Shown here piece after piece: positions 17,614 through 25,884 of a stretch of DNA of 64,000 nt; the first letter of the stretch is position 1, and each line of letters opens with the position of its first letter. Source of the stretch: Chitinophagaceae bacterium (GTDB lineage Bacteria > Bacteroidota > Bacteroidia > Chitinophagales > UBA10324); contig JADJAG010000008.1 of the NCBI GenBank assembly GCA_016704325.1, forward strand, positions 496,001-560,000, written 5' to 3'. A program made the position numbers and the translations under genes. Under the pieces are notes generated by a model that searched no databases, was not told the DNA's origin, and saw only the letters and a program-made list of their open reading frames with translations.

Positions 17614-20591
17614 TAAAACGTTAGATTAAGACCAACTGAATAAATGGAAGTAACAGGGTAAATTCCAGTATCAATACCATTTGCCAGTACATCTGAACTT
17701 CCTATTTCAGGTGTATAGCCGGTAAACTTCGTAAAGGTTAACAGGTTAGATCCGCCTACATAAAACCTCGCTTCTTTCATATGTACTTTAGCGGCAATCG
17801 ATTCCGGAAAACTATAGCCAATAGTAACATTTCTTAAACGAAGGAAGGAGCCATCCTGTATGAACCTGTTGGAAGGCGCATAATTGATACCACCGGATGA
17901 TGCCTGTGGTTCTGTTGTACTTGTTCCCTCCCCCGTCCAGTGATCAATCACATGCGTTTCAAAATTGTACAAGTCAGGCCGAACCGCTTCTTTTCCATTA
18001 TAAATCTCATTGCCTACCTGTCCCTGGAAATCTATAGACAGGTCAAAACCCTTAAAGGATGCTTCGAAACTAAAACCATATACAAAATCAGGTATCGGGG
18101 AACCGAGGTACACCCGATCCAATGAATTAATCAGGCCGTCGCCATTTTGATCAATAAACCGGAGATCCCCAACTTGTGCCAGTGATTCATGCGGATAAGC
18201 AGCAAGTTCCGCTTCATTTTGAAAAATGCCATCGGTCTGGTAACCAAAAAATGAGCCAATAGGATTTCCTACACTGCTTCGTGTAACCAATTGTCCATTT
18301 CCAAGGTTTCCGCCGAACAATACCGAATCAACACCGCTATTGCCTCCAACACTCAAAACTTCATTATGTATCGTGGAACCCAACACGCCAATTCGATATT
18401 TGAATGCTCCCACTACTTCATTATAGGCTACATTAAACTCAAAACCGCGATTAAGTACGGATCCGGCATTATACCGCACTTTTACGCCTTCTCCGTTTCC
18501 AAAATATCCCGGCGTGGAAAGCTCAACCAGGATGTCATCGGTAGTCCTGCTATAATAATCGAATTCAGCGGAGATTCTGTTATTAAGGAGGCCAATTTCC
18601 AATCCGACATCTGTTTGTGTTGTGGTCTCCCATTTGAGGTCAGGATTCCCTGTTTTACCATAGCTCGATCCCGGTAACAATATTTCATTTTGCCCGAAAA
18701 CCGAATTAATCTGATTCAATACCAAAGCATACTGATCGAGATAGTTTATTTTTTCATTGCCGATCTGTCCCCAGCTGGCACGTAATTTAAGATTGGTAAT
18801 AGCCGGTACCTTTTCCATAAAGGTTTCATTCGCAATATTCCAGCCGGCTGCAACAGAAGGGAAGTTCGAATACCGGTTTTCAATATTGAATTTGGAAGAA
18901 CCATCTCTTCTGAAAGTAGCAGTGAGCAGGTATTTATTATTGTATGCATAATTGGCTCTGAAGAGATAGGAAATAATTGCATAATTCAGGTTTTCATCCA
19001 CTCCATTCTTAATGGTGGTAGGATTGATATTATCCGCATTCAGGTACCATAGATTCTCAGTAACTCCCAGTATGTTTATAGCTGAGGCTTCAAGAAACTC
19101 AGAACTCGCTTCCTGCATTGTATATCCACCAAGCAGATCAATGCTGTGCTTGTCAATAAGCTTTTTATAACTCAGGGTATTCTCCCAAAGCCAGGTTACG
19201 TTTTCCCTATTACCAACAAAAAGGTCGTTGATTTCATTTTGCTGTTGCGGGGAAACATAATACACAGGGGTGAAGCGCCTGTTTTTCTGAAAAGCCATAT
19301 CGGCTCCGAAACTGGACCTGAAAGTGAAGCCCTGCAGAAAACTGACCTCTGCAAAAAGATTACCAACGGTACGCAACCCTTTTTCAAAATCATTAGTTGT
19401 CTCAATATCGGATAATGGATTGCCAACTCCCGGCACTTCACCATAGGTGCCGTCTTCATTAAATGGAACAACAACAGGTTGGGCGCGATAAGCCGCATAA
19501 GTTGCATTGGCTGTGTTCTGCTGGGTATAAGGAGCGAACGTGAGGTTGTTACCCATCCTCACATGCTCTGAAAGGTTATACGTGTTATTCAGCTGAAGAT
19601 TAAAACGCTCATAACTTGATTTATCAATGATGCCTTGTTGATTGAAGTAACCGAATCCAAGATAGTATTGAGATTTTTCCGTTGACCCTGCCACTGACAA
19701 GTGATAATTCTGTATGGGAGCACTGCTAAAAACAAGGTCCTGCCAGTCCGTATTTGGAACTGCATCAAGATTGTTATAAGATCCCGGGGTAATGTCATTC
19801 ACATAGGCTGCGAATTCTCTACCGTCCAGCAACTCAATTTTCTTTGCCAGCACCTGTGAACTGTATTCAGCACCAAAGCTTACGGTAGGTTCAACCTGCC
19901 CTCCTGCCTTTCCATGTTTTGTGGTTACCAAAATAACACCATTAGCACCACGTGAACCATAGATAGCTGTAGCGGAAGCATCTTTCAATACTTCCATAGA
20001 TTGTATATCAGAAGAATTCAGAAATGAAATGTCATCGAGTATTACACCATCCACCACATAAATAGGAGATGAATTATTAAATGTTCCGGTTCCGCGCACG
20101 CGTACAACCTGGTCAGCTCCCGGAGCACCCGACGTACTGGTCACCTGCACACCTGCTACCTTTCCCTGTAATGCCTGTACCGGTGAAGAAGATGGTATCT
20201 TAGTAAGGTCTGCTCCACGCACTGATGACACCGCGCCGGTGAGGTCACTTTTTCTTTGCGTACCATATCCTACCACCACCACATCTTCCAAAATTTCTAT
20301 ATCTTCAATTAAGATAACATCTACAATACTTCTGTTGTTAATGCCAATGGTTTGTGAAACATAACCTAGATAGGAGAAAATAAGCGTGTCGTTTCCTGAC
20401 GATGCAGTCAGGCTGTAATTCCCATCCAAATCTGTATTCGCACCGGTCTGCCCGCCTTTCAGCACCACGTTCACCCCAATCATTGGCAATCCGTCATCTT
20501 CGGCAATCACGGTTCCCCTCACCTGCAAGGCCTGGGAGAAACCGGATAAGGAAAAAAAGATACTGAGTACTAAGAGTAAGGTTCTTTTCAT
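17613..20591 (-). CDS. susC: SusC/RagA-family TonB-linked outer-membrane transporter
   Basis: I start at the ATG at 20591 because MKRTLLLVLSIFFSLSGFSQ is a clean signal peptide; an upstream in-frame Met at 20630 adds 13 residues that spoil it. About 992 residues: a carboxypeptidase-regulatory-like domain (QVRGTVIAEDDGLPMIGVNV), the plug domain with VVVGYGTQRKSDLTGAVSSV and GANGVILVTTKHG, then a 22-strand-type barrel ending GLNLTF. Imports oligosaccharides with SusD, driven by TonB-ExbBD. Lies 67 bases behind the Nudix-type regulator on the same strand. Confidence 0.96.
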   Translation of the reverse strand: MKRTLLLVLSIFFSLSGFSQALQVRGTVIAEDDGLPMIGVNVVLKGGQTGANTDLDGNYSLTASSGNDTLIFSYLGYVSQTIGINNRSIVDVILIEDIEILEDVVVVGYGTQRKSDLTGAVSSVRGADLTKIPSSSPVQALQGKVAGVQVTSTSGAPGADQVVRVRGTGTFNNSSPIYVVDGVILDDISFLNSSDIQSMEVLKDASATAIYGSRGANGVILVTTKHGKAGGQVEPTVSFGAEYSSQVLAKKIELLDGREFAAYVNDITPGSYNNLDAVPNTDWQDLVFSSAPIQNYHLSVAGSTEKSQYYLGFGYFNQQGIIDKSSYERFNLQLNNTYNLSEHVRMGNNLTFAPYTQQNTANATYAAYRAQPVVVPFNEDGTYGEVPGVGNPLSDIETTNDFEKGLRTVGNLFAEVSFLQGFTFRSSFGADMAFQKNRRFTPVYYVSPQQQNEINDLFVGNRENVTWLWENTLSYKKLIDKHSIDLLGGYTMQEASSEFLEASAINILGVTENLWYLNADNINPTTIKNGVDENLNYAIISYLFRANYAYNNKYLLTATFRRDGSSKFNIENRYSNFPSVAAGWNIANETFMEKVPAITNLKLRASWGQIGNEKINYLDQYALVLNQINSVFGQNEILLPGSSYGKTGNPDLKWETTTQTDVGLEIGLLNNRISAEFDYYSRTTDDILVELSTPGYFGNGEGVKVRYNAGSVLNRGFEFNVAYNEVVGAFKYRIGVLGSTIHNEVLSVGGNSGVDSVLFGGNLGNGQLVTRSSVGNPIGSFFGYQTDGIFQNEAELAAYPHESLAQVGDLRFIDQNGDGLINSLDRVYLGSPIPDFVYGFSFEASFKGFDLSIDFQGQVGNEIYNGKEAVRPDLYNFETHVIDHWTGEGTSTTEPQASSGGINYAPSNRFIQDGSFLRLRNVTIGYSFPESIAAKVHMKEARFYVGGSNLLTFTKFTGYTPEIGSSDVLANGIDTGIYPVTSIYSVGLNLTF

Positions 20592-20658
20592 ATAAAGTGG
20601 GTCTGTTAAATGAATTAAACTTGCCGGCAATTTAATGTTGCATATTGTGAATGTCCGA

Positions 20659-21378
20659 TTACCTCAAACCAAAAATAAACCCTTTCTTTTTTAAGCTGCG
20701 GTATCTTGATTTATTGAATTTAAAAAAACTTGCTGCCCGGTGTGAAACCCCTTTTTGCTTCTGGTTTAATTCTGTCAGTAATCCATAACTGAGCATCTTT
20801 CTTCTGAAATTACGCTTGTCTATTCTTTTCTGAAGTATTGCTTCATAAATATGCTGCAACTGGGTAAGCGTGAATTTTTCCGGCAACAACTCAAAACCTA
20901 TTGGCTCATAACTGATCTTATGACGTAAGGTTTGCAGCGCCTTATCTACAATTTCATTATGGTCGAATGCAAGTTTAGGTATATTATCAGCCGGCCACCA
21001 GTAGGCTTTCTTCGCATAGCCTGAAACCGGATGTAATCCATTGTCATTTCTTTTAATGATTGAATAGTAAGCCACTGTAATTACCCTTCCCTGCGGATGC
21101 CTGTCAATACTTCCAAATGAATAGAATTGCTCCAAAAAAATATTATGCAACCCGGTCAGTTCATACAACACCCTTTCTGCAGCCGCATCAATATCCTCCT
21201 GATCATACACCAGGTTTCCGGGAATAGCTTTCCATGCTTTGAATGGAGGTTCGTTCCGTTCAACCAGCAATACTTTCAATTCTTCATCATCAAAACCAAA
21301 AATCACACAGTCCACTGAAAAATCGGAATGCAACTTTGGCAAATTGCCTTTCGCCATCCTATTAAATAAATTAAGCAA
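20659..21378 (-). CDS. Nudix-related (NrtR/AraR-type) transcriptional regulator
   Basis: 239 residues. An N-terminal Nudix fold (FSVDCVIFGFDDEELKVLLVERN, HPQGRVITVAY) carries a degenerate Nudix box: GNLVYDQEDIDAAAERVLYE replaces the catalytic REUxEExG pattern, as is usual in NrtR-type sensors that bind rather than cleave a ligand. The C-terminal winged helix (FTLTQLQHIYEAILQKRIDKRNFRRKM) should bind DNA. It is the first gene of the susCD operon and probably a sugar-responsive regulator of it. A paralog lies at 53571-54314. Met at 21357 is an alternative start that leaves a longer leader behind the -7 box at 21389-21396. Confidence 0.88.
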   Translation of the reverse strand: MLNLFNRMAKGNLPKLHSDFSVDCVIFGFDDEELKVLLVERNEPPFKAWKAIPGNLVYDQEDIDAAAERVLYELTGLHNIFLEQFYSFGSIDRHPQGRVITVAYYSIIKRNDNGLHPVSGYAKKAYWWPADNIPKLAFDHNEIVDKALQTLRHKISYEPIGFELLPEKFTLTQLQHIYEAILQKRIDKRNFRRKMLSYGLLTELNQKQKGVSHRAASFFKFNKSRYRSLKKKGFIFGLR

Positions 21379-21388
21379 TTGTCAATTA

Positions 21389-21396
21389 CAAATATA
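21389..21396 (-). promoter_or_regulatory. -7 promoter box for the regulator-susCD operon
   Basis: On the minus strand TATATTTG matches TAnnTTTG and lies 11 bases before the first Met of the regulator (32 before the second Met). The inverted repeat at 21414-21430 covers the expected -33 region. Confidence 0.4.
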
Positions 21397-21413
21397 AGCA
21401 TCTTTTCCTACTT

Positions 21414-21430
21414 AGTGTATATTTTACACT
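21414..21430. promoter_or_regulatory. Putative operator, inverted repeat AGTGTA-N5-TACACT
   Basis: Perfect 6+6 inverted repeat with a 5-base A/T spacer, about 36 bases before the regulator start. The core TGTA-N5-TACA recurs in the promoter of the second Nudix-regulated locus (54392-54406), which supports it as the binding site of this regulator family. Not experimentally known. Confidence 0.5.
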
Positions 21431-21673
21431 TTAATTTTACCTATGTCCGCTCATGGAGAAATTGCAGGTGATCACAAGCCGGAAACAGTTAACTATTGCA
21501 CGCAGCATATCGTGTAATAACAATGGGTAAGTGCACCGAATAAATTGAAATTGACCGGAAACACAATGCAATGACCCATTATAATGTATGCCAGCTAAAA
21601 AGACCGCATGTGGAGCACGGCTAACTATACAAAAAGCAAAATCAAACCGCTAATACAACCCTCTTTCCTATAA

Positions 21674-23089
21674 CTATTTCACTTTATCAAGCCAGCCTCC
21701 TTTGAAACCTGCTTTTTTCAATCCTGCTACGATGTAAGGATTTTTTTTCATCAGGTCCCAAATGAAAGCACTCCGGTAATTCTCCAACTGTATCACAATG
21801 GGTCCCTGGTCTATTCCCAGATAATCAACATCTACCCAGCCTTGTGTGCCATCCTTGTTTATAATACTCAAATTAAACGCATCTTTAAAACCGTACTGAC
21901 CATAAATTGTTTTTCCATATTGCTGCTTCATGGCGGACAAAGCAGGGAGGCATATTTCAGGAGCAAATGGAACCGAACCACCTGCTGCCGTGGGCGCAAT
22001 AGTGCCATCATCCACTACATACCATTGTGCAGCGCCTCTGGCACTATATCCCATAAAAGCAATATTTGGATTGCTTTTATTTTCATTACCCGGACCATCA
22101 CAAGCTGTAAGTCCCCAAATGGAAGCGGAATAGCCTGTATATCCCGCAGGGTTGCTGATGCAGTAGGCCTGGTTGGCATATGTGGCACGCCGTGAATTTT
22201 CGAAATAATCCAACCCCTTCCCACTCATGTATTCATCGGTAATTCCTCTGAAGTCAATGTACATATGCGAATACTGATGGCCGAACAAAGGACCAAAGTT
22301 GACCATCTCCTGTCCATAATACTTACCCCACTGATACGTATCGGTCCATGCTTTCCAGCTGGAAGCAGGGATGGTATGAGTAGGTGATCCAAGCGCAAGC
22401 ACATATAAAATCATTGCTTCATTATACCCTTTCCACCTGGCATCCAGGAATCCTTTTTCAGGATGCCAGCCCATGCTCATGGTTTCACTGTTATTCATGG
22501 CCCAGTCCCATTCTACATTCCGGTACAATGCATCAGCAATGTCACGAATCTGTTTTTCTGTTTCATTATTGCCATCAAAATAAGTCTGACAGGAAAGAAT
22601 ACCTGCAATCAGCAATCCGGTATCAATCGTAGAGAGTTCTACATTCTCAAAGCGTATACCGGTCACCATATCAATAAAATGATAGAAGAAACCACGATAC
22701 CCGGTAATTCCGGTAGCGGCACTTCCCATTTTTGCATTCTTAAAGAACAACAAGGTCTTCAACACCCTGTCTGCTGCTTGTGCCCTGGTAATATATCCAC
22801 GCTCTACACCTACCAGGTAAGAGGTAAGTCCAAAACCTGTTGCTGCAATGCTTGAAAAACTTTTTGATGGCCAACGATCCGGAATCTGACCATTCTGTTC
22901 ACCTGCCAGGTCCCAGAAAAAATGAAACGTTTGCGCTGAAAGCGAATCGATAAAAGCATCAGAAACCTGCTGTGATTGCGGTTGCGGCTGAACAACTTCC
23001 CTGTTAACCGAAGCAATTGAAATGATTGACAGGAATATCAACAGGAAAATATCAGCAACTAAGAAGGAAGGCTTGTTAAGTTTTAACAT
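21674..23089 (-). CDS. PF10091/GH144-type endo-beta-glucanase, secreted or periplasmic
   Basis: 471 residues. N-terminal hydrophobic segment (VADIFLLIFLSIISIASV) followed directly by the (alpha/alpha)6 domain: FIDSLSAQTFHFFWDLA, SSIAATGFGLTSYLVGVERG, NVELSTIDTGLLIAGILS, MSMGWHPEKGF, RWKGYNEAMILYVLALGSPTH and YLGIDQGPIVIQLENYRSAFIWDLM. Length and motif order match single-domain GH144 endo-beta-1,2-glucanases of Chitinophaga type. There is no Cys lipobox, so it is probably periplasmic. It is a separate unit upstream of the regulator gene on the same strand and complements the Ig-fused paralog at 12539-14530. Confidence 0.85.
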   Translation of the reverse strand: MLKLNKPSFLVADIFLLIFLSIISIASVNREVVQPQPQSQQVSDAFIDSLSAQTFHFFWDLAGEQNGQIPDRWPSKSFSSIAATGFGLTSYLVGVERGYITRAQAADRVLKTLLFFKNAKMGSAATGITGYRGFFYHFIDMVTGIRFENVELSTIDTGLLIAGILSCQTYFDGNNETEKQIRDIADALYRNVEWDWAMNNSETMSMGWHPEKGFLDARWKGYNEAMILYVLALGSPTHTIPASSWKAWTDTYQWGKYYGQEMVNFGPLFGHQYSHMYIDFRGITDEYMSGKGLDYFENSRRATYANQAYCISNPAGYTGYSASIWGLTACDGPGNENKSNPNIAFMGYSARGAAQWYVVDDGTIAPTAAGGSVPFAPEICLPALSAMKQQYGKTIYGQYGFKDAFNLSIINKDGTQGWVDVDYLGIDQGPIVIQLENYRSAFIWDLMKKNPYIVAGLKKAGFKGGWLDKVK

Positions 23090-23185
23090 GGGTGATAGTT
23101 CGTTTTTTTTGAAAAATACTTTGTTGTTTTGCTTAAGTCAAAGGCATATCATCTGCTTTGGAAAGCGGGATATTTCTTTACCAGA

Positions 23186-23752
23186 TCAGTATGCATTTGT
23201 TTTAAAAAGTTTTACGGCAAGGGCCAGCAGAATTACCCCAAATATTTTCCGGAGGATATTAATACCTCCAATCCCTAAAAGTTTCTCAATCCTGTGCGTA
23301 TTTCGCAGTACCAGGTATACAATGACCAGGTTAATAAGTATGGCCACAATGATGTTTTCAATGTGCTGATACTGTGACCGGAGCGACAAAAGTGTAGTCA
23401 GCGTTCCTGCTCCTGCAATCAATGGAAAGGCAATGGGTACGATAGATGCCGTTTCAGCTGATTCCCCCTTGAAAAATTTAATACCAAGAATCATCTCCAA
23501 TGCCAGAAAGAAAATAATGAATGCCCCTGCTATCGCGAAAGATGCTATATCTATTCCAATCAGCTTCAGAATAGATTCCCCGAGAAATAAAAAAACTATC
23601 ATAATAATACCGGACACCACCACAATCTGCTCAGACTTAAGCCTGCCTGTCTTCTGCTGAATATCCACCAGCACAGGAAGCCCCCCTGTAATATCAATCA
23701 CAGCAAACAAAATCATGGTAATGGCTCCAATATCTTTGCCGTTAAAATCCAT
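23186..23752 (-). CDS. MarC-family integral membrane protein
   Basis: 188 residues with six hydrophobic segments, starting MDFNGKDIGAITMILFAVIDITGGLPVLVD and including IVPIAFPLIAGAGTLTTLLSL, the signature of the MarC (UPF0056) family. The transport substrate of the family is not established. It is unrelated to the neighbouring glycan genes and separated from the glucanase start by about 97 bases. Confidence 0.88.
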   Translation of the reverse strand: MDFNGKDIGAITMILFAVIDITGGLPVLVDIQQKTGRLKSEQIVVVSGIIMIVFLFLGESILKLIGIDIASFAIAGAFIIFFLALEMILGIKFFKGESAETASIVPIAFPLIAGAGTLTTLLSLRSQYQHIENIIVAILINLVIVYLVLRNTHRIEKLLGIGGINILRKIFGVILLALAVKLFKTNAY

Positions 23753-23813
23753 AGTTACTTCCTTTTTACAAAAATGATAATTTAATTTATGAAAGATAGC
23801 GCATTAATTCCTT

Positions 23814-23965
23814 GGGGTGTACGACAATTCGTTCATCTTGTCAAGGAATGGTTGGTAGGTTAAATGGTTAAATTGCTGAATGGTTAAATTGCTGCGGCGA
23901 AGCCGATCACTTGCTAATCTGTAATCACTACTCAATACTCAATTCTCAATACTCAATACTCAATT
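23814..23965 (+). repeat. Dispersed intergenic element, copy 1
   Basis: Begins GGGTGTACGACAATTCGTTC, continues with TTGTCAAG-AATGGTTGGT, a block of 8-base units (GGTTAAAT type), GCTGCGGCGAAGCCGATCAC, TAATC and ends in ACTCAAT heptamers. The same order of blocks recurs at 59080-59217 and, inverted, at 63002-63196. No gene inside. Confidence 0.85.
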
Positions 23966-24000
23966 TCAACACCCAATAAGCTACCGGCTTGTACGCTAAC

Positions 24001-24061
24001 CCCCGGACGGGGGGGGGGGAAAAGGGGGGGGCCGGGGGCGGCGGGGGGGGGGGGGGGGGGG
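24001..24061. other. Poly-G run, probable sequencing or assembly artefact
   Basis: Sixty-one bases that are almost only G, with a few A and C, abruptly bordered by normal sequence. This pattern matches no-signal G calls of two-colour sequencing carried into an assembly. Treat the join here as uncertain. Confidence 0.8.
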
Positions 24062-24118
24062 TTAATCCGTGGATATCAGTCAAATCCGTGTCATCCGTGT
24101 GCCGTTTTTCTTATCTGC
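24062..24118 (+). repeat. Dispersed ATCCGTGTC-type repeat, copy 1
   Basis: 57 bases containing ATCCGTGTCATCCGTGTGCC and a following TTTTTCTT. A copy with few mismatches lies inverted at 44879-44935. Confidence 0.75.
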
Positions 24119-24142
24119 TAAGTAGTTACGAAACTTTAAATT

Positions 24143-24150
24143 TAAATTTG
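24143..24150 (+). promoter_or_regulatory. Possible -7 box before the T9SS protein gene
   Basis: TAAATTTG fits TAnnTTTG and ends 18 bases before the ATG at 24169. No clear -33 TTG is present. Confidence 0.3.
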
Positions 24151-24168
24151 ACTTACTTTTAATTGGAA

Positions 24169-25629
24169 ATGAAACAACTTGTTACACTTTTAATATGCAA
24201 CATCTTCCCCATTTGGGCTTATTGTCAATCTCCCATCAGTCAGGAAGAATTGCGAAAAAAGCAAAACCCTTATCAACAGCTGTTACCTGCTTATATTCCT
24301 AATTCATTTTCGCTGGAAAAAAAATTTAACCGCGATGCAGTTTTCCAACCTGCTGTTGAACAATTCGATTATTTCAACACATCAGCTAACGATTGGCAAC
24401 CTGCCTTTAAATATGAATATGATTATCTAAGCAATGGAAACTTGTATACCTCAAATGAATTCAACTACAACCTGTCTATGCAATTATGGACAAACACCAA
24501 AAAGGCTAGTTACGGATATGATGTCTTTGAACTTCCGGATACCGTGATGGAAGAAGTCTACAATGCTGCCGATGGAAGCCTCGTCCCGCAAACATTACTG
24601 AACCTGTTGCATACCCAAGCCGGTAATCTTGAACAAGAGCAGATCAGTTTCTGGAATGTACAGACTGTATCCTGGTTGCCTGATCATAAACACAATTACA
24701 ACTACACAACAAGCGGCAAAGAACAAAGCGTCATCCATGCTGACTGGGCTGATACAAGCATGGACTGGAATCCTTATGAAGAATACTATTCTCTCTATGA
24801 TATCAATGATAACCTGATTCGTTACCTTGGAAGTGAATGGAACCTGGACGTACTTGCCTGGTTGCCTGCAACAAAAGATACCATTGAATACGACCTGCTT
24901 CAAAATCTCTTGCGAACTACCTCCGAAAGTTGGTCAGTAACAAGTAATACATGGACTCCTTATTACAGGAATGAGTACGAGCACGATGCAGCAGGAAATT
25001 TGATTCGGATTACAGGTCAATCATGGGATGAGAGCTTACAGAATTTTCAAAACTCCAACCAGTATCTTTTTCAGTTCAATGGTGAAGTGTTGGAAGAAAA
25101 TATCTTCCAGGTTTGGAATACAAACAGTTTGGAGTGGGACAACTTTAACAGAACTGTTTATGTTTACGACAGCACCTCTCTTTTGATTGAAAAAGTGATT
25201 CACAACTGGACCAATAATAACTGGGTAGCAACCTTTCGTTACCTGTATGTTAATGATGCGCATGGAAATGTAATTCAATCTACCGGGCAATCCTGGAACA
25301 ACAGCCTGGCTGAATGGAAAAATATTGAGCGCTACACAGCATCCTGGATTTCTTTTACCACTAACACCGGTGAGGCGGCGACAGATTTCACATCAGTACT
25401 TGTATTTCCAAATCCTGTCAGTCAGCAACTATATATTGCAGGCCTTAAACCTGCTGTGAATTATTCAGCCCTGATTACCGACGTATCCGGAAAAGTGCTC
25501 TTGAATACAAATTTTAAGAATGAACAATCAGTTTCCGTGGATGAGCTGACTGAAGGAGTTTATCTCTTGTCTATAAAAGAAAATGGCCGCAATGTAGTTG
25601 CAGCCTGCAAATTGATCATCAGCAAATGA
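24169..25629 (+). CDS. Secreted T9SS protein with Trp-rich repeats, unknown function
   Basis: About 486 residues from ATG at 24169; a TTG two codons earlier is a less likely start. A signal peptide (LVTLLICNIFPIWAYC) is followed by about six imperfect repeats of roughly 45 residues with W-rich motifs such as GQSWDESLQNFQN, GQSWNNSLAEWKN and SWSVTSNTWTPYYRNEYEHD, recalling YD/RHS-like beta repeats. The C-terminus (SVLVFPNPVSQQLYIAGL...CKLIISK) is a T9SS type A sorting tail. Exported to the surface or medium. Function unknown; carbohydrate or protein binding is possible. Confidence 0.85.
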   Translation: MKQLVTLLICNIFPIWAYCQSPISQEELRKKQNPYQQLLPAYIPNSFSLEKKFNRDAVFQPAVEQFDYFNTSANDWQPAFKYEYDYLSNGNLYTSNEFNYNLSMQLWTNTKKASYGYDVFELPDTVMEEVYNAADGSLVPQTLLNLLHTQAGNLEQEQISFWNVQTVSWLPDHKHNYNYTTSGKEQSVIHADWADTSMDWNPYEEYYSLYDINDNLIRYLGSEWNLDVLAWLPATKDTIEYDLLQNLLRTTSESWSVTSNTWTPYYRNEYEHDAAGNLIRITGQSWDESLQNFQNSNQYLFQFNGEVLEENIFQVWNTNSLEWDNFNRTVYVYDSTSLLIEKVIHNWTNNNWVATFRYLYVNDAHGNVIQSTGQSWNNSLAEWKNIERYTASWISFTTNTGEAATDFTSVLVFPNPVSQQLYIAGLKPAVNYSALITDVSGKVLLNTNFKNEQSVSVDELTEGVYLLSIKENGRNVVAACKLIISK

Positions 25630-25634
25630 TCTGT

Positions 25635-25784
25635 TCAGCTATGGCTGGCTGATGGTTCTTCTGTTTGTGTTATGGAACCCGGGCAGCCCATTTTTTGACT
25701 TGCGCAGGAACTTATACCAAAAGCAATCAACAATACTACTGCAAGCAGCGTCATTGTCTTTGAAATTGAAGGGAGGTTGAACAT
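25635..25784 (-). CDS. Small lipoprotein (49 residues), unknown function
   Basis: A short reading frame whose product starts MFNLPSISKTMTLLAVV, reaches the lipobox FGISSC and continues ASQKMGCPGS. Signal peptide plus lipobox plus a Cys-containing GCP motif shortly after are features of tiny lipoproteins common in Bacteroidota. The stop lies six bases from the end of the convergent T9SS gene and the start is 100 bases from divergent mpl. No further domain is recognised. Confidence 0.6.
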   Translation of the reverse strand: MFNLPSISKTMTLLAVVLLIAFGISSCASQKMGCPGSITQTEEPSASHS

Positions 25785-25884
25785 GTTTAAAACAATTTAG
25801 TGGAGGCGTTTTACTTCTATTTATTTTAGGCCTTTTAACGTTGCAAAAGTACGCGGAATTGTTGTTACCTGCAAAACAAATAAA

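Noticed and set aside
24001..24061. G-quadruplex regulatory element
   Set aside because: Length, purity and hard edges fit an artefact better; quadruplex folding cannot be argued from a probably wrong sequence.
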